A stretch of DNA of 64,000 nt. Source: Roseiconus lacunae (GTDB taxonomy: Bacteria > Planctomycetota > Planctomycetia > Pirellulales > Pirellulaceae). Shown in pieces: positions 10,501-18,647 of this stretch; positions within the stretch are counted from its first letter, which is position 1, and each line of letters starts with the position of its first letter. Position numbers and translations under genes: made by a program. The notes beneath the pieces were generated by a model. That model made no database searches, had not been told where the DNA came from, and worked only from the letters and a program-made list of their open reading frames with translations. The stretch lies in the NCBI RefSeq assembly GCF_008312935.1, contig NZ_VSZO01000015.1, forward strand, positions 124,001 to 188,000, given 5' to 3'.

Positions 10501-11853
10501 TGGGAGCGACGGACGAGGGCAACCTTGGCCATCGCGGCCGGCAATCTCTCTTCACGCGAAGCGGCGATCACGCTGATTTCAAAGAATTTGAATGATGACC
10601 CCGATAGCTTCGAAGATCTGCGGCTTCAAGCGTTGCTGTATCAAGTTAATGGTGAGACGCGGCAGGCCGTCAAGAGTTGGAAGCAGGTTGCTCAGTCACC
10701 GTCGAGTCGAGCTGACGATCACTACCAGTATGCGATCTCATCGTTTGCGACCGAGGATTGGAGTCGAGCATCCGAACAAATTCGTCTTGCTATCTCGAAA
10801 ACAAATCTTGACGCACAGCGACGTCTCTTTATCGGTACCTACGTCTCATGGATGCTCTCTCGTAATGAACTCTCCGAGGCAGAGCTTTGGATTGATCGAT
10901 TCGAAGAAATCGATGACGGAACGGGGGCTTACTTGACGTTGCGAGCACGATTGAACGCTCGCCGAGGGCGCCACGCCGAAGCGATCGGCAACCTAAAACA
11001 ATGGATTATCGCCGAGGATGATCCCAACCGCGTCACGGGACGTCGGATCGAGGCGGCAAGATTGGCCAGTCAGTTGGCGAAGTTGGGCGATCAAGCGACG
11101 GCTGAAAATCCGGTCCCCGATTTCGAAGAATTTGAAGATCAGCAACTACGCCTTGTCGCCGAACAGAACGATTCGCTTCGCTACTACTTGGTGCGTTCAC
11201 TGCTGCGAAGAAATCAAATAGACCAGGCGATTCGGTTGCTTGGCGATGCTCCGTTGAAAACCGAGGAGTTAAGCCTCGCTGTCCCCACAATCGACGCATT
11301 CGTGGTCTCTGGGAAGCTCTCCGATGGCCAGCTTGCGACGATCGATTCTCGAGTGGATTCACTTATTAACGAGTATGGTGAGTCGTTTGCGCTACTGGGG
11401 ATCAAGGCATCGGCTAAGAAAGCTGCGGGGGACTTCGAAGCGGCCGAGGCAATATATCGGGGGATCCTAGAGCGAGAACCCGAGAACGCGGTTGCGCTCA
11501 ATAACCTGGCCGTTCAGTTGCTCGATCAGGAGGGGCGTGTTGATGAGGCGGCGTCACTCGCCGACAAGGCGATTGCCAGTGCCGGGCCGGTGCCTGCGTT
11601 GCTTGACACCCGCGCGACGATCGCGATCGCACAGGGTGAATCAGAACAAGCACTTCAGTGGCTTTCTAAAGCGCTGCCAGCCGGGAATGCCGGACCTGCC
11701 GTGTTCTTATTTCACCGAGCGGCGGCGCTGCACAAGCTTGGACGTGAAGCGGAAGCACGCGAGTCATTTGAGACAGCCATTCAGGCCGGGCTAAATCAAC
11801 AAGGGTTGGGAAAGCGTGAACGTCGCTGGTTCGAATCCTTGCAGGAAGCATAG
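7567..11853 (+). CDS. very large TPR-repeat protein with N-terminal membrane anchor
   Basis: The 1428-residue protein starts with a short basic segment and one hydrophobic helix (LVIALSVLVAIAVISVFSL, about 9-27), then consists almost wholly of helical tetratricopeptide-type repeats. Clear repeats with the A-x-x-x-Y/F, G-x-x-A and P pattern lie near residues 45-110, 145-180, 400-435 and 1280-1345. It is therefore probably tethered to the membrane with a long superhelical scaffold outside the cytoplasm. It is transcribed away from the exosortase operon, and large TPR proteins are common companions of PEP-CTERM/exopolysaccharide loci (for example the PrsT type). I infer a role as an assembly scaffold; no enzymatic motif was seen. 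A downstream hairpin (aactca-tgtg-tgagtt, 11866-11881) lacks a T-tract. Confidence 0.85.
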   Translation: MKRTVNSKLVIALSVLVAIAVISVFSLHRMQAGRTAGLFLNEARDAAAEEEYAEALRSYQSHLRLDPDSTEGLRELGELYLKIGEPSSAAEQLERLLIIKPDDRESRRMVAKALLLTGRYSDVKDHIDRLDESDEDAELQEWLGRCALGEGAYETASDRFRAALEIEPDRIDVYPMLSAAYRRQPGRESESQNVMEELTELNPSSARAHFLKSGYHIREADVAEASGERERAREAASIARQHAMRAAELDPDKLPYLLLHASCESKLGDLDSALTLLRNAVEQHPSAAEAHLQFAKVYAIKSGAEGAASSLEQGIKDVEGPGKREMLIALANLQLDSQQLDKADVVIKQLQTFEGAEAEKGYLAARLGLQKEDFKSAIAKSKEAILKSVDRPLLLKQLHYVQGMAFRQTGDYRSAEDAFRQAISTDPNWVDPQLALVETLSLLDETEASYQALEKAVSLPGVPAAAWLAYAQATVRQTLVQNRNRRNWAKAEAVLEAAARRLPGDAQIASLKASVLSQQGDTAAAADLLQEVRSEADAPEQKLVVFISEANLAIKMKNWDRAASIIAQAENEFPGKPTIDLLKCTKAIAQDPQGANATFRRVVDQSSSMESASQRSLLGGLSALAGRFEQWDLARSVVETACQRFPKDVSLRNIACSLAVSSRDIPWLMQATEQLKSIEGESATWHLSIAQATWLVVKNENREPSESELQQIESHLEQAKTKRSDWPLPYLLEADVALSQKQNEKALHAVTTAIDQGVRTPSAIRTAVALSYEAKDYDRASELLQLIDADQITKFEGLGRTASLLSIGEKDHQAALEMARRTAADSTDAKDHLWLARLTESLLSDANPEDSETLQTEVRQAYRQALKLDPKNGLAWIGQLAFLNRYADASETEAAFKAFRQAIGDSDPFLIAQSLDALGKTERAIEWFGNAIDQTQDVTESQYQLAIDYFMSNRKYELASQRLAEFADRGDVSEPAKKWERRTRATLAIAAGNLSSREAAITLISKNLNDDPDSFEDLRLQALLYQVNGETRQAVKSWKQVAQSPSSRADDHYQYAISSFATEDWSRASEQIRLAISKTNLDAQRRLFIGTYVSWMLSRNELSEAELWIDRFEEIDDGTGAYLTLRARLNARRGRHAEAIGNLKQWIIAEDDPNRVTGRRIEAARLASQLAKLGDQATAENPVPDFEEFEDQQLRLVAEQNDSLRYYLVRSLLRRNQIDQAIRLLGDAPLKTEELSLAVPTIDAFVVSGKLSDGQLATIDSRVDSLINEYGESFALLGIKASAKKAAGDFEAAEAIYRGILEREPENAVALNNLAVQLLDQEGRVDEAASLADKAIASAGPVPALLDTRATIAIAQGESEQALQWLSKALPAGNAGPAVFLFHRAAALHKLGREAEARESFETAIQAGLNQQGLGKRERRWFESLQEA

Positions 11854-12104
11854 GTTTCAAAGCGGAACTCATGTGTGAGTTCTCCGTCAGAGCTTAAGTA
11901 TTCGTCCGGCCCCGAGCTCTGCCGCCAGGCGCAGCAGGACCCCCGCCGCAATCTGCGACGAGCATTGTTTGGGCTTTGGCTTCTGCCGCGCCGTTGCTCG
12001 GCGGTCATCATTGACCGTAGTTCCCTATAGTTCTTCGTTGGCAACATCGGCCTCGTTTGCATCCTAATAAACGCGGCTTTTCATTTCGTACGATTCGGTC
12101 GTGC

Positions 12105-13268
12105 TCAGCTCACGACGGTTTGACTCGCCATCGAACGAATGACCTGAGCGACGCGTTGGAGGTCGTGCGGCGTCATCTGCGAACCGCTCGGCAGACAGAG
12201 ACCTCTCTCGAATATCTTTTCGGAGACTTTACCGCCGGTCGCCTCGCAGTCGGCAAAGAGGGGCTGCCAATGCATCGGCTTCCAGCATGGCCGTGACTCT
12301 ATGTTTTGATCTTCGAGGGCAAGGCGTACTTGTTCGTTCGTAACACCAAACAGTTCAGGATCGATCAACACGCAGGTGAGCCAGCAACTTGACTGACCGA
12401 ATGCCGCCTCGGGAATGAACTGCAGTCCCGGAAGCCCGCCGAGGTGTTCGCGATACCACGCGTAGATTTCGCGTCGACGCTTGACGCGTGATTTGAGTGC
12501 TTTCAGTTGGCCACGGCCGACCGCGGCAAGTAAGTTGCTCAATCGATAATTGTGACCTGTTTCGCTGTGTTCATAGTGCGGTGCCGGGTCTCGTGCTTGG
12601 GTCGACCAAAATCTCGCCTTCTCCGCCCAGTTTTGTTGGTCAGTTACAAGCATTCCGCCACCGCTTGTCGTGATCATCTTGTTGCCATTAAATGAAAAGC
12701 AACCGATGTCACCTAGTGACCCAGCGTTCCGATCCCCGTAGGTCGCCCCGAGCGACTCTGCGGCGTCTTCAATTAACGTGACATCGTATTCTTCGCAAAC
12801 TTGGCGAATGGGGGCGTAGTCGGCGCACTGGCCAAACGCATCGACAGCGACCACGGCCTTAGCCGTTCGGTGAGTTTGACGCAGAAACTCAAGTGTTTGT
12901 CGGAGTTTGGCCGGATCCATATTCCAGCTTTCCCACTCACTGTCGACAAAGATAGGTGTCGCCCCGGTGTATCGAATCGCGTTTGCCGGGGCGACAAACG
13001 TCAGCGTAGAAACGGGAACGAAGTCGCCCGGACCGACTCCGGCAAGTCGCAAGGCAAGGTGAAGTGCCGCGGTGCCGCTGGAGACGGCCACGGCATATTG
13101 GGAGCCGACGTATTCCGCAAACTCACGTTCAAAAGCATCCAAGTCCGGGCCGACTGGTGCGACCCAGTTGGAATCAAATGCACGCAAAAGGTTCGCACGG
13201 GCCTCGGCTGCCATGTGTGGTGGCGAAAGGTAAATTCGATCCGTTGATCGATTCGGCGTTTGTCCCAT
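12105..13268 (-). CDS. DegT/DnrJ/EryC1/StrS-family sugar aminotransferase
   Basis: The 387-residue product is a fold-type I PLP enzyme. The cofactor lysine is Lys197 in SFNGNKMITTSGGGM, the PLP-ring Asp lies in IEDAAES (about 166-172), and the phosphate-binding SSGTAALHLAL is near 63-73. Family members transaminate 4-keto or 3-keto nucleotide sugars with glutamate, for example PglE, which makes the UDP-4-amino sugar in bacillosamine synthesis. The neighbouring acetyltransferase gene on the same strand and the dehydratase at 1031-2956 supply the other two steps, so a PglE-like role is a reasonable inference. The gene is preceded by 78 bp of spacer and ends facing the TPR gene. Confidence 0.88.
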   Translation of the reverse strand: MGQTPNRSTDRIYLSPPHMAAEARANLLRAFDSNWVAPVGPDLDAFEREFAEYVGSQYAVAVSSGTAALHLALRLAGVGPGDFVPVSTLTFVAPANAIRYTGATPIFVDSEWESWNMDPAKLRQTLEFLRQTHRTAKAVVAVDAFGQCADYAPIRQVCEEYDVTLIEDAAESLGATYGDRNAGSLGDIGCFSFNGNKMITTSGGGMLVTDQQNWAEKARFWSTQARDPAPHYEHSETGHNYRLSNLLAAVGRGQLKALKSRVKRRREIYAWYREHLGGLPGLQFIPEAAFGQSSCWLTCVLIDPELFGVTNEQVRLALEDQNIESRPCWKPMHWQPLFADCEATGGKVSEKIFERGLCLPSGSQMTPHDLQRVAQVIRSMASQTVVS

Positions 13269-13346
13269 CGTGTTTTGGCTTTGTGTGGGAGGAATGCACA
13301 GGGGGAAACTCTATCGAACACATCGTCAGTGAAGCGAGCGGCTGGG

Positions 13347-13961
13347 CTAGAGGGGCGGATGGCACCGGGCAGGCACACCGCTGGCGGTGATTCCAGGTGG
13401 CAGTTGATTGACCACCGTTGCTCCCGCCCCAATCACGCTCCAATCACCGATTTTGATACCGACCACCGTGGAGGCCCCGGTGCCCATCAGGACGCCGTCG
13501 CCAAGTTCGACCGTTCCGGCAAGCACGCTTCGCGGAGCCAGGTGTGCAAAGTCGCCGATCGAACAGTCATGCTCAATCGTCGAAGATGTATTGACGATCA
13601 CATGGCTGCCGAGTCGAGCATCAACTTGAATTGCTGCGTGCGGCAGCACGACAGTCCCATTGCCGATCTGGACTGTATCGGCAACATAAGCGGTAGGGTG
13701 GATAAGTGTCTGCCAGTCGAGCGCGAGCGTTGCCGCCAATGTCTGGCGTTGTCGATTGTCACCAATCGCGATAATCGCTGGCGCGCCGTCTGGGATCGAA
13801 GACGGAGGTCCGGTGATCGGAACACCAAGCACAGACTTGCCCCAAAGTTGTTGGCAGTCATCAAATATGCCTGCGATCGGAATTCGAAGGTCGCGGAGGA
13901 GTTGGGCGATCACTTTTCCGTGCCCACCCGCACCGATGATTGAGCAAGGATTGTGTTGCAC
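13347..13961 (-). CDS. PglD/NeuD-type sugar O- or N-acetyltransferase
   Basis: The product opens with a Rossmann-like segment, CSIIGAGGHGKVIAQLL. It continues with a left-handed beta-helix of hexapeptide repeats that contains the motif TIEHDCSIGDFAHLAP, where the His of EHD is the catalytic base in PglD. It ends NQLPPGITASGVPA, as this family does. Family members acetylate the amino group of UDP-4-amino sugars. No ATG exists. A GTG at 13961 gives 204 residues, the normal family length, and I chose it. The frame stays open back to a TTG at 14123, but that extension would translate an 18-bp tandem repeat into TTVRQR-type hexapeptides, which is unlike a native N-terminus. It probably forms an operon with the aminotransferase gene. 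Confidence 0.85.
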   Translation of the reverse strand: MQHNPCSIIGAGGHGKVIAQLLRDLRIPIAGIFDDCQQLWGKSVLGVPITGPPSSIPDGAPAIIAIGDNRQRQTLAATLALDWQTLIHPTAYVADTVQIGNGTVVLPHAAIQVDARLGSHVIVNTSSTIEHDCSIGDFAHLAPRSVLAGTVELGDGVLMGTGASTVVGIKIGDWSVIGAGATVVNQLPPGITASGVPARCHPPL

Positions 13962-14060
13962 TGGTATTCGCTGCGATGGGATTGTTGGGAACCGGCCGAT
14001 CAGGTGGCGGTACGACGATCGCCCGCTTCCGACAAGTTCGTTTGTGGGCGAAAGTCGCTG

Positions 14061-14122
14061 CACGGTCGTTCGTTGCTGCACGGTCGTTCGTTGCCGCACG
14101 GTCGTTCGTTGCCGCACGGTCA
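14061..14122. repeat. 18-bp tandem repeat, three copies plus a partial fourth
   Basis: The unit cacggtcgttcgttgctg recurs at 14061, 14079 and 14097, with a partial copy at 14115; copies 2 and 3 end in ccg instead of ctg. The unit length is a multiple of three, so the acetyltransferase frame stays open through it. It probably lies in the 5-prime leader of that gene. Confidence 0.85.
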
Positions 14123-14123
14123 A

Positions 14124-14510
14124 GCGGGCCGCAGGTCAAATGGCCGGGAGTCTAGCTGGGCCTGTTGGATCAAGAAGGCTTGCGAGTTCTGATCCGACCC
14201 ATGGGTTTCAAATTTATTGCAGTGAGAATCCGTCGCAATAGCAGGCGAAGCCAGTACGGTGATTCGTCCCGAGATTTTCCGAGTTCTTAAAGAACCAGTC
14301 CTGAAGGAAGTTTCGTTTTGTCCTTTGGAGGGGTGCGGCGGGCGGTGATCGTTGGTCGGTTGCCCCGACCCGACCAATTCTGCGGACTTCGCGAGTTCTA
14401 GGGGGCTGCTTTTTCTCTACTTGCGAGATATTTTCATTATCAAATACGACCGCCGCAAATCATGGTTCCGGCGGATGACCCACCATTTACGATTTACTGG
14501 AGAACCCACC
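14124..14510. other. intergenic region before the first PEP-CTERM gene
   Basis: No gene is supported here. A ttgcga (14421-14426) and aatacg 17 bp further on could be a weak promoter. The segment between them contains ATTATCA (14436-14442), a Fur half-site whose other half is poor. A good ribosome site (ggag, about 10 bases before the ATG) fixes the start of the next gene at 14511. Confidence 0.4.
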
Positions 14511-15230
14511 ATGACTTCACTGCGGAAGATGTTTGTCATTGCCGCCTGCGTCACCGCAATCGCTGGCACTGCCGCCTCTGCGGTTGCCGCCCCTCTGCTG
14601 CCTGCGACGGCGTCGGATGCTCGTTTCGGATGGAATTTCGGCGACACAGGCTCGATCAACTCTGCCTGGAATGCCTTTACAGTTCCGGCGGGTGCGCCGG
14701 GTAACTTGCCGGATGCTGGTTCGTTCGGATCGGGGGAATTCAGCGTCCTTACGTCCAACGGGGCAGGGGCGTTCATCACCAGCTCGGGGAACCTTTACGT
14801 CTCGGGTGGGCCGGCTGACTTTGATGTGTCAATCGACACCTCGGATTTGACCGGAGACTTCACGCGCGTGGTCGCTCAAATCAAGACTCAGGGAACTGAA
14901 ATGGATCCCAGTTCGCTCCTGCTCGGCGGGATCGCGCCGTCAATCGGCGGCGTGGTTGACGTTCAGCCACTGGGTGGTTTCGGCGGGGCTGCGGTTGATT
15001 ATCTCGCTATTTGGGATCTGACAACGACGAGCGGGCCGGGCGCCAACTTGACTTTGGAGTTCGGTTCTAACGGGCCGCACATGTCCTTGGATCAGTTGCA
15101 GATCGATGCGTTCTCCCAGGCGTTCGCTTTCACGACTCCGTCGGCCATTCCCGAGCCGGCGACGCTCCCATTGCTGGGGGCGCTGGGGGCCATCGGAGCA
15201 TTTTCGCGTCGTCGTCGTCGTCGTGCGTGA
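14511..15230 (+). CDS. PEP-CTERM protein, RFGW-domain paralogue 1
   Basis: The 239-residue protein has a signal peptide (about residues 1-25, ending ASAVAAP) and a beta-rich body. It ends in a complete exosortase signal: IPEPATLPLLG, a hydrophobic helix, then SRRRRRRA. The body begins DARFGWNFGDTGSINSAW and contains FGSG, NLYVSGGPADFDV, IDTSDLTGDFTRVVAQ and LDQLQIDAFSQAFAF. The same block occurs in the gene at 15525 and inside the giant protein at 21291-25433. The function of the block is not known to me. The product is presumably exported and anchored by the exosortase at 6083. An upstream ggag supports this ATG over earlier in-frame starts, and a strong terminator follows. Confidence 0.9.
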   Translation: MTSLRKMFVIAACVTAIAGTAASAVAAPLLPATASDARFGWNFGDTGSINSAWNAFTVPAGAPGNLPDAGSFGSGEFSVLTSNGAGAFITSSGNLYVSGGPADFDVSIDTSDLTGDFTRVVAQIKTQGTEMDPSSLLLGGIAPSIGGVVDVQPLGGFGGAAVDYLAIWDLTTTSGPGANLTLEFGSNGPHMSLDQLQIDAFSQAFAFTTPSAIPEPATLPLLGALGAIGAFSRRRRRRA

Positions 15231-15285
15231 AGTCCGGGCTTTTCCTTAGGTGCACTCAAGCACAATTGGTCGGTATGACCATACG

Positions 15286-15319
15286 AAATCGCGAGCAGTC
15301 AATGGCTCGCGATTTTTTT
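15286..15319 (+). terminator. Rho-independent terminator after PEP-CTERM paralogue 1
   Basis: An 11-bp perfect stem (aaatcgcgagc with gctcgcgattt, 8-base loop) is followed by a run of seven T residues. It lies 55 bp after the stop codon. Confidence 0.9.
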
Positions 15320-15377
15320 ATGCAGCTTTTCCCGCTTGTGACGACTTTACGTCCCCATGGACACTTGTTATTTTTAC

Positions 15378-15392
15378 TGAGAGTAATTCTCA
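15378..15392. promoter_or_regulatory. Fur-box-like palindrome (site B)
   Basis: TGAGAGTAATTCTCA is a 7-1-7 inverted repeat with 6 of 7 pairs matching, close to known Fur boxes of the GAGAATnATTCTC type. It lies 132 bp before the second PEP-CTERM start and next to a possible extended promoter (ggtatcgatact). Binding by a Fur-family protein is inferred only from the pattern. Confidence 0.4.
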
Positions 15393-15524
15393 ACAAGGTA
15401 TCGATACTAGCCAGCGATTGCCAGAAAGACGATTCGGACGAACGCCTGCTCGAAAGCAGCGGCTCAGCCAGCAACGTTGACCTTCCGAGATGTTTGCCCC
15501 CTTTCGTTTTTTTGGAGAACACAC

Positions 15525-16214
15525 ATGTCTGTGATGCGCAAGACTTTCGTCTTTGTTGCCTGTTTAGCTGCGATGTCGGCTTGGTCTGTTTCTGCCGTTG
15601 CTGCTCCGTTGACCGCCGCTAGTTCATCGGACCCTCGATTTGGCTGGGACTTTGGTGAGGCCGGTTCGATCAACGCGGAGTGGGATTCGTTCACTACCCC
15701 CGTTGGTGCACCGGGGAACCTGCCCGACGTCGCTCATTTTGGGTCGGGTGCCAACAGCGTTCTGACCGGGAATACACCCGGAGCGTTCATCGTCAGTTCC
15801 GGCAATATTTACTCTTTCAGTGGTACGCCCGACTTCACCGCCACCATTGACACGTCGGACTTGGCTGGCGATTACACCCGTGTCGTCGCTCAGATCGTCA
15901 CTCAGGGCACCGCGATGGATTTAAGCTCTGTATTACTCGATGGAATCGCACCGACCATCGCTGGATTCGGTGGTTCAGCGGCTGGCTACATGGCGATTTG
16001 GGATTTGGCTACTTCCGGTGGTCCGGCAACGAGTTATAGCTTGGACTTTAACGCGACCGGTCCGCACCTGTCATTGGATCAATTGCAAGTCGATGCCTTT
16101 TCGCAAAGCGTTGCTTTCGCGACACCAGCGGCCGTCCCAGAGCCGGCGGCGATGGCTTCGCTCGCGGCTTTAGGCGTCTTCGGTGTCTTCTCCGGACGCC
16201 GTCGACGTTCGTAG
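15525..16214 (+). CDS. PEP-CTERM protein, RFGW-domain paralogue 2
   Basis: The 229-residue protein has a signal peptide ending VSAVAAP, the same body as the gene at 14511, and an exosortase tail (VPEPAAMASLAALG, hydrophobic helix, SGRRRRS). Shared landmarks are DPRFGWDFGEAGSINAEW, FGSG, GNIYSFSGTPDF, IDTSDLAGDYTRVVAQ and LDQLQVDAFSQSVAF. The two genes lie in tandem, each with its own upstream region and terminator, so they look like a duplication that is independently transcribed. The start is set by ggag eight bases before the ATG. An upstream ATG at 15477 would add 16 residues ahead of the signal peptide and is unlikely. Confidence 0.9.
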   Translation: MSVMRKTFVFVACLAAMSAWSVSAVAAPLTAASSSDPRFGWDFGEAGSINAEWDSFTTPVGAPGNLPDVAHFGSGANSVLTGNTPGAFIVSSGNIYSFSGTPDFTATIDTSDLAGDYTRVVAQIVTQGTAMDLSSVLLDGIAPTIAGFGGSAAGYMAIWDLATSGGPATSYSLDFNATGPHLSLDQLQVDAFSQSVAFATPAAVPEPAAMASLAALGVFGVFSGRRRRS

Positions 16215-16311
16215 TTGCGGCGTCGCTGATGCGGATTGGCCGGATTGGGCGTCCGGCCGACGCTTCCGATCGGGGGCAACCCTAAAGCATCGGATTCGTC
16301 CCAATGAAAGC

Positions 16312-16348
16312 AAACGCGGGTCGGAGATGACCGACCCGCGTTTTTTTT
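16312..16348 (+). terminator. Rho-independent terminator after PEP-CTERM paralogue 2
   Basis: The stem acgcgggtcgg pairs with ccgacccgcgt around a 6-base loop and is followed by eight T residues. It lies about 100 bp after the stop codon. Confidence 0.92.
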
Positions 16349-16495
16349 ATGATTGTTACAGATTACCGGTGGTGAAGTATCGCAGGCGGTTTCCGAAGCA
16401 TTGACGTTTGGATTGCTTCACTTTCGAAATGTCATACCGACGATCAGAATAACGTAAACTGTGATCGTTGAATCGAATTGACACGGAGAATAACC

Positions 16496-16849
16496 ATGCT
16501 CGCCGCAAGACGGATAGCTTTCATTCTGGTGGCGGTCTTCTTTTCGCCTGCGATCGTCCAATCGCAGTCTCCGCTGGGAACCTATACACGGACACCGACT
16601 CTGTCGCCGTACTTGGATCTATTACGCACTGATTCGGGCGTGTTGCCAAACTACCAGCAATTCGTACGTCCCCGATTGCAGTTGCAGCAGCAATTGCAAT
16701 CGCAGGCACAGCAACTCGATCGTCAAAGTCGAGCAATTCGATCGATCAATCAACGAGTCACACAGCCGACCGTTCGCGGGACGGAGACAGGGACAAGCAC
16801 CCGTTTTCTGAACTACTCAACGTTTTATCCGGGTTTGCAGAGACGCTAG
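16496..16849 (+). CDS. small secreted protein with Gln-rich segment
   Basis: The 117-residue product has a signal peptide (MLAARRIAFILVAVFFSPA, cleavage probably after VQSQ). A proline- and tyrosine-containing segment follows with SPYLDLLR and PNYQQFVRPR, then a Gln-rich, probably helical stretch (LQLQQQLQSQAQQL) and a disordered Thr/Arg tail. I believe similar SPYLxLL...NYxxxVRP proteins are common in planctomycetes; their role is unknown. ggag lies nine bases before the ATG at 16496. Nothing in the neighbourhood suggests an operon: it follows a terminator and precedes a repeat-filled gap. Confidence 0.75.
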   Translation: MLAARRIAFILVAVFFSPAIVQSQSPLGTYTRTPTLSPYLDLLRTDSGVLPNYQQFVRPRLQLQQQLQSQAQQLDRQSRAIRSINQRVTQPTVRGTETGTSTRFLNYSTFYPGLQRR

Positions 16850-16879
16850 TGTTGCGGTCGAGTTCGACTGAAAGGGATT

Positions 16880-17105
16880 AGCCGAATGGCGTTAGCCACG
16901 GTCGTTGCAGTGGTTTGCTCCAGCGACTGATTCTGAATGAAGCTGAGTCACGTAACAACGAGCTATCGCTCTGCGGCTGATCAAAACCAATCAGCCGAAT
17001 GGCGTTAGCCACGGTTGTTGCAGTGGTTTGCTCCCGCGACTGATTTTGAATGAAGCTGAGTCACGTAACCGTGAGCTATCGCTCTGCGGCTGATCGTGAC
17101 CGCGC
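16880..17105. repeat. 113-bp tandem duplication carrying the REP-like motif
   Basis: Two near-identical units start at 16880 and 16993 with agccgaatggcgttagccac. A third truncated echo (ttctgcggctgatcagccga) begins near 17111. Each unit opens with the dispersed REP-like head and closes with its inverted counterpart gcggctgatc. The 426-bp gap 16850-17275 otherwise shows no gene. Confidence 0.85.
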
Positions 17106-17344
17106 GCGATCGTTCTGCGGCTGATCAGCCGAACCCAACGCCTCGGAATCTGTGCGGCTTGAAGGCGCATCGACGGCTTGGCAAAGTTTGCGGGTCAACT
17201 CAAGTCTGCCGCAGAATTCAAATTCAATGACAGTGCCGATCGTGCCTGCCGATTCGGTTACTACTGCCGCCGTCTTTGGCGCGCAGACTACGAATAGACT
17301 TGAGGTTCGGTACTTTGCCAAACTCTAGATATAATTCCTGGTGC

Positions 17345-18595
17345 ATGCTCTTGTTACTAGCAGTTAATGCTGGTTGCGCGGTTGTCCAGCATCATCAGCC
17401 TCCGGTCACGCCACTGCGACCGGTAAGCACGCCGCGTGAATTGTGCAAGACGACACTCCCGCAATACCGCGTTGAGCCACCCGATATTCTTAATATCAAC
17501 GTGGTGCGATTGGTGCCCAACGCATCCTATCGATTCAATACGTCGGACTTAGTTCGTGTCAGTGTCACTCGAAACTCGCTCGATCGTTTGGTTGCCGGGG
17601 ATGTGATATCGGTACGAGTCCCCGGTGCGCCCGCTGTTTCCCCGATCGACGGAACGTTCATCGTTCAACCCGACGGCACGGTTAGCTTAGGGACACCGTA
17701 CGGATCTGTGAAAGTCGTCAATATGACGCTTGAGCAGGCCGCCGACGCGATCGAGTCATCACTATCACAGATGTTAGTCGCATCGGAAACCTATGTCGCC
17801 CTCGCGCAGGCTGGCATCCCGGTCGATGGTGAATTCGCGATCGAGATTGATGGGACGGTGGATTTTGGTCATCCCTACGGACGTGTCTCCCTCGATGGTC
17901 TCAATGTCATCGAAGCTCGGGAAGCTTTGCAAGCTCATTTCGAAACTCATTTCACCGAACCAACGGTCACGTTCAGTCTGATCCAATCGAGTGCCCTTCA
18001 GCAGATTGTCGGCGAACACATGGTCGGTCCGGATGGGTTCGTCACACTTGGTGCTTACGGTTCTGTGCGAGTGGTTGGGATGACACTTGATGAAGCAAAT
18101 CAGGCGATCGCAGATGTGCTGTCCAGAGTGCTGGATGAACCGAAGGTGGCAACCTCGGTCTTAGCTTACAACAGTAAGCAGTTTTACATCATCACCCAGG
18201 GTGCGGGTGTCGGCGATGGTGTGTTTCGGTTTCCGATCACCGGAAATGAAACGGTTTTGGACGCACTGTCGTTAATCAATGGCTTACCACAAGGTGCGAG
18301 TACTGAGATGTGGGTGGCTCGGCCCAATCACGTTAGCGGAAAATATAGCGTGATGCCTGTCGACTGGGACAAAGTGACGTCGCTTGCAGAAACTAGTACG
18401 AACTATCAATTGCTACCGGGCGACAGGCTCTATGTCCGACGTGATCCGTTCTTGGCCTTCGATACAAAGTTGGCAAAATTCACCGCACCGCTTGAGCGGA
18501 TTCTCGGATTCGGCATCCTCGGCGCGGAAACCGCAACACGTCTTTCTGGTCCCGTCTTGAACGGCGGCGGCAATCCACTCGGCAGACGCTTTTAA
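17345..18595 (+). CDS. Wza-like polysaccharide biosynthesis/export lipoprotein
   Basis: The product has a lipobox (LLAVNAGC) at its start, then YRVEPPDILNINVV, the opening of the polysaccharide-export domain. Three tandem copies of a roughly 50-residue beta module follow, each with a (Q/E/G)xDGxVxLG-YGSVxV core followed by a helix such as TLEQAADAIESSL. The C-terminus has a GDRLYVRRDPF segment. Wza-type proteins form the outer-membrane channel for exopolysaccharide, the expected partner of the co-polymerase at 3735. The start is uncertain. The only ATG (17345) gives a very short signal peptide; in-frame TTG codons at 17300, 17315 and 17276 would give a longer basic one. It is followed closely by a second lipoprotein gene. 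Confidence 0.8.
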   Translation: MLLLLAVNAGCAVVQHHQPPVTPLRPVSTPRELCKTTLPQYRVEPPDILNINVVRLVPNASYRFNTSDLVRVSVTRNSLDRLVAGDVISVRVPGAPAVSPIDGTFIVQPDGTVSLGTPYGSVKVVNMTLEQAADAIESSLSQMLVASETYVALAQAGIPVDGEFAIEIDGTVDFGHPYGRVSLDGLNVIEAREALQAHFETHFTEPTVTFSLIQSSALQQIVGEHMVGPDGFVTLGAYGSVRVVGMTLDEANQAIADVLSRVLDEPKVATSVLAYNSKQFYIITQGAGVGDGVFRFPITGNETVLDALSLINGLPQGASTEMWVARPNHVSGKYSVMPVDWDKVTSLAETSTNYQLLPGDRLYVRRDPFLAFDTKLAKFTAPLERILGFGILGAETATRLSGPVLNGGGNPLGRRF

Positions 18596-18647
18596 CCAGC
18601 ATCTTCCTCAACGCCCGCATCTACATTTTCTACAAAGAAGCACACTC

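Noticed and set aside
11826-11842. ggttcgaatcc, resembling a tRNA T-arm
   Set aside because: It lies inside the TPR coding sequence and no acceptor or anticodon arm can be paired around it.
14061-14122. Possible CRISPR-like array
   Set aside because: The 18-bp units are directly adjacent with no spacers, so this is a simple tandem repeat.
16880-17105. Possible insertion sequence or attachment site
   Set aside because: The 113-bp duplication has no transposase frame and is explained as a tandem duplication of the REP-like motif.
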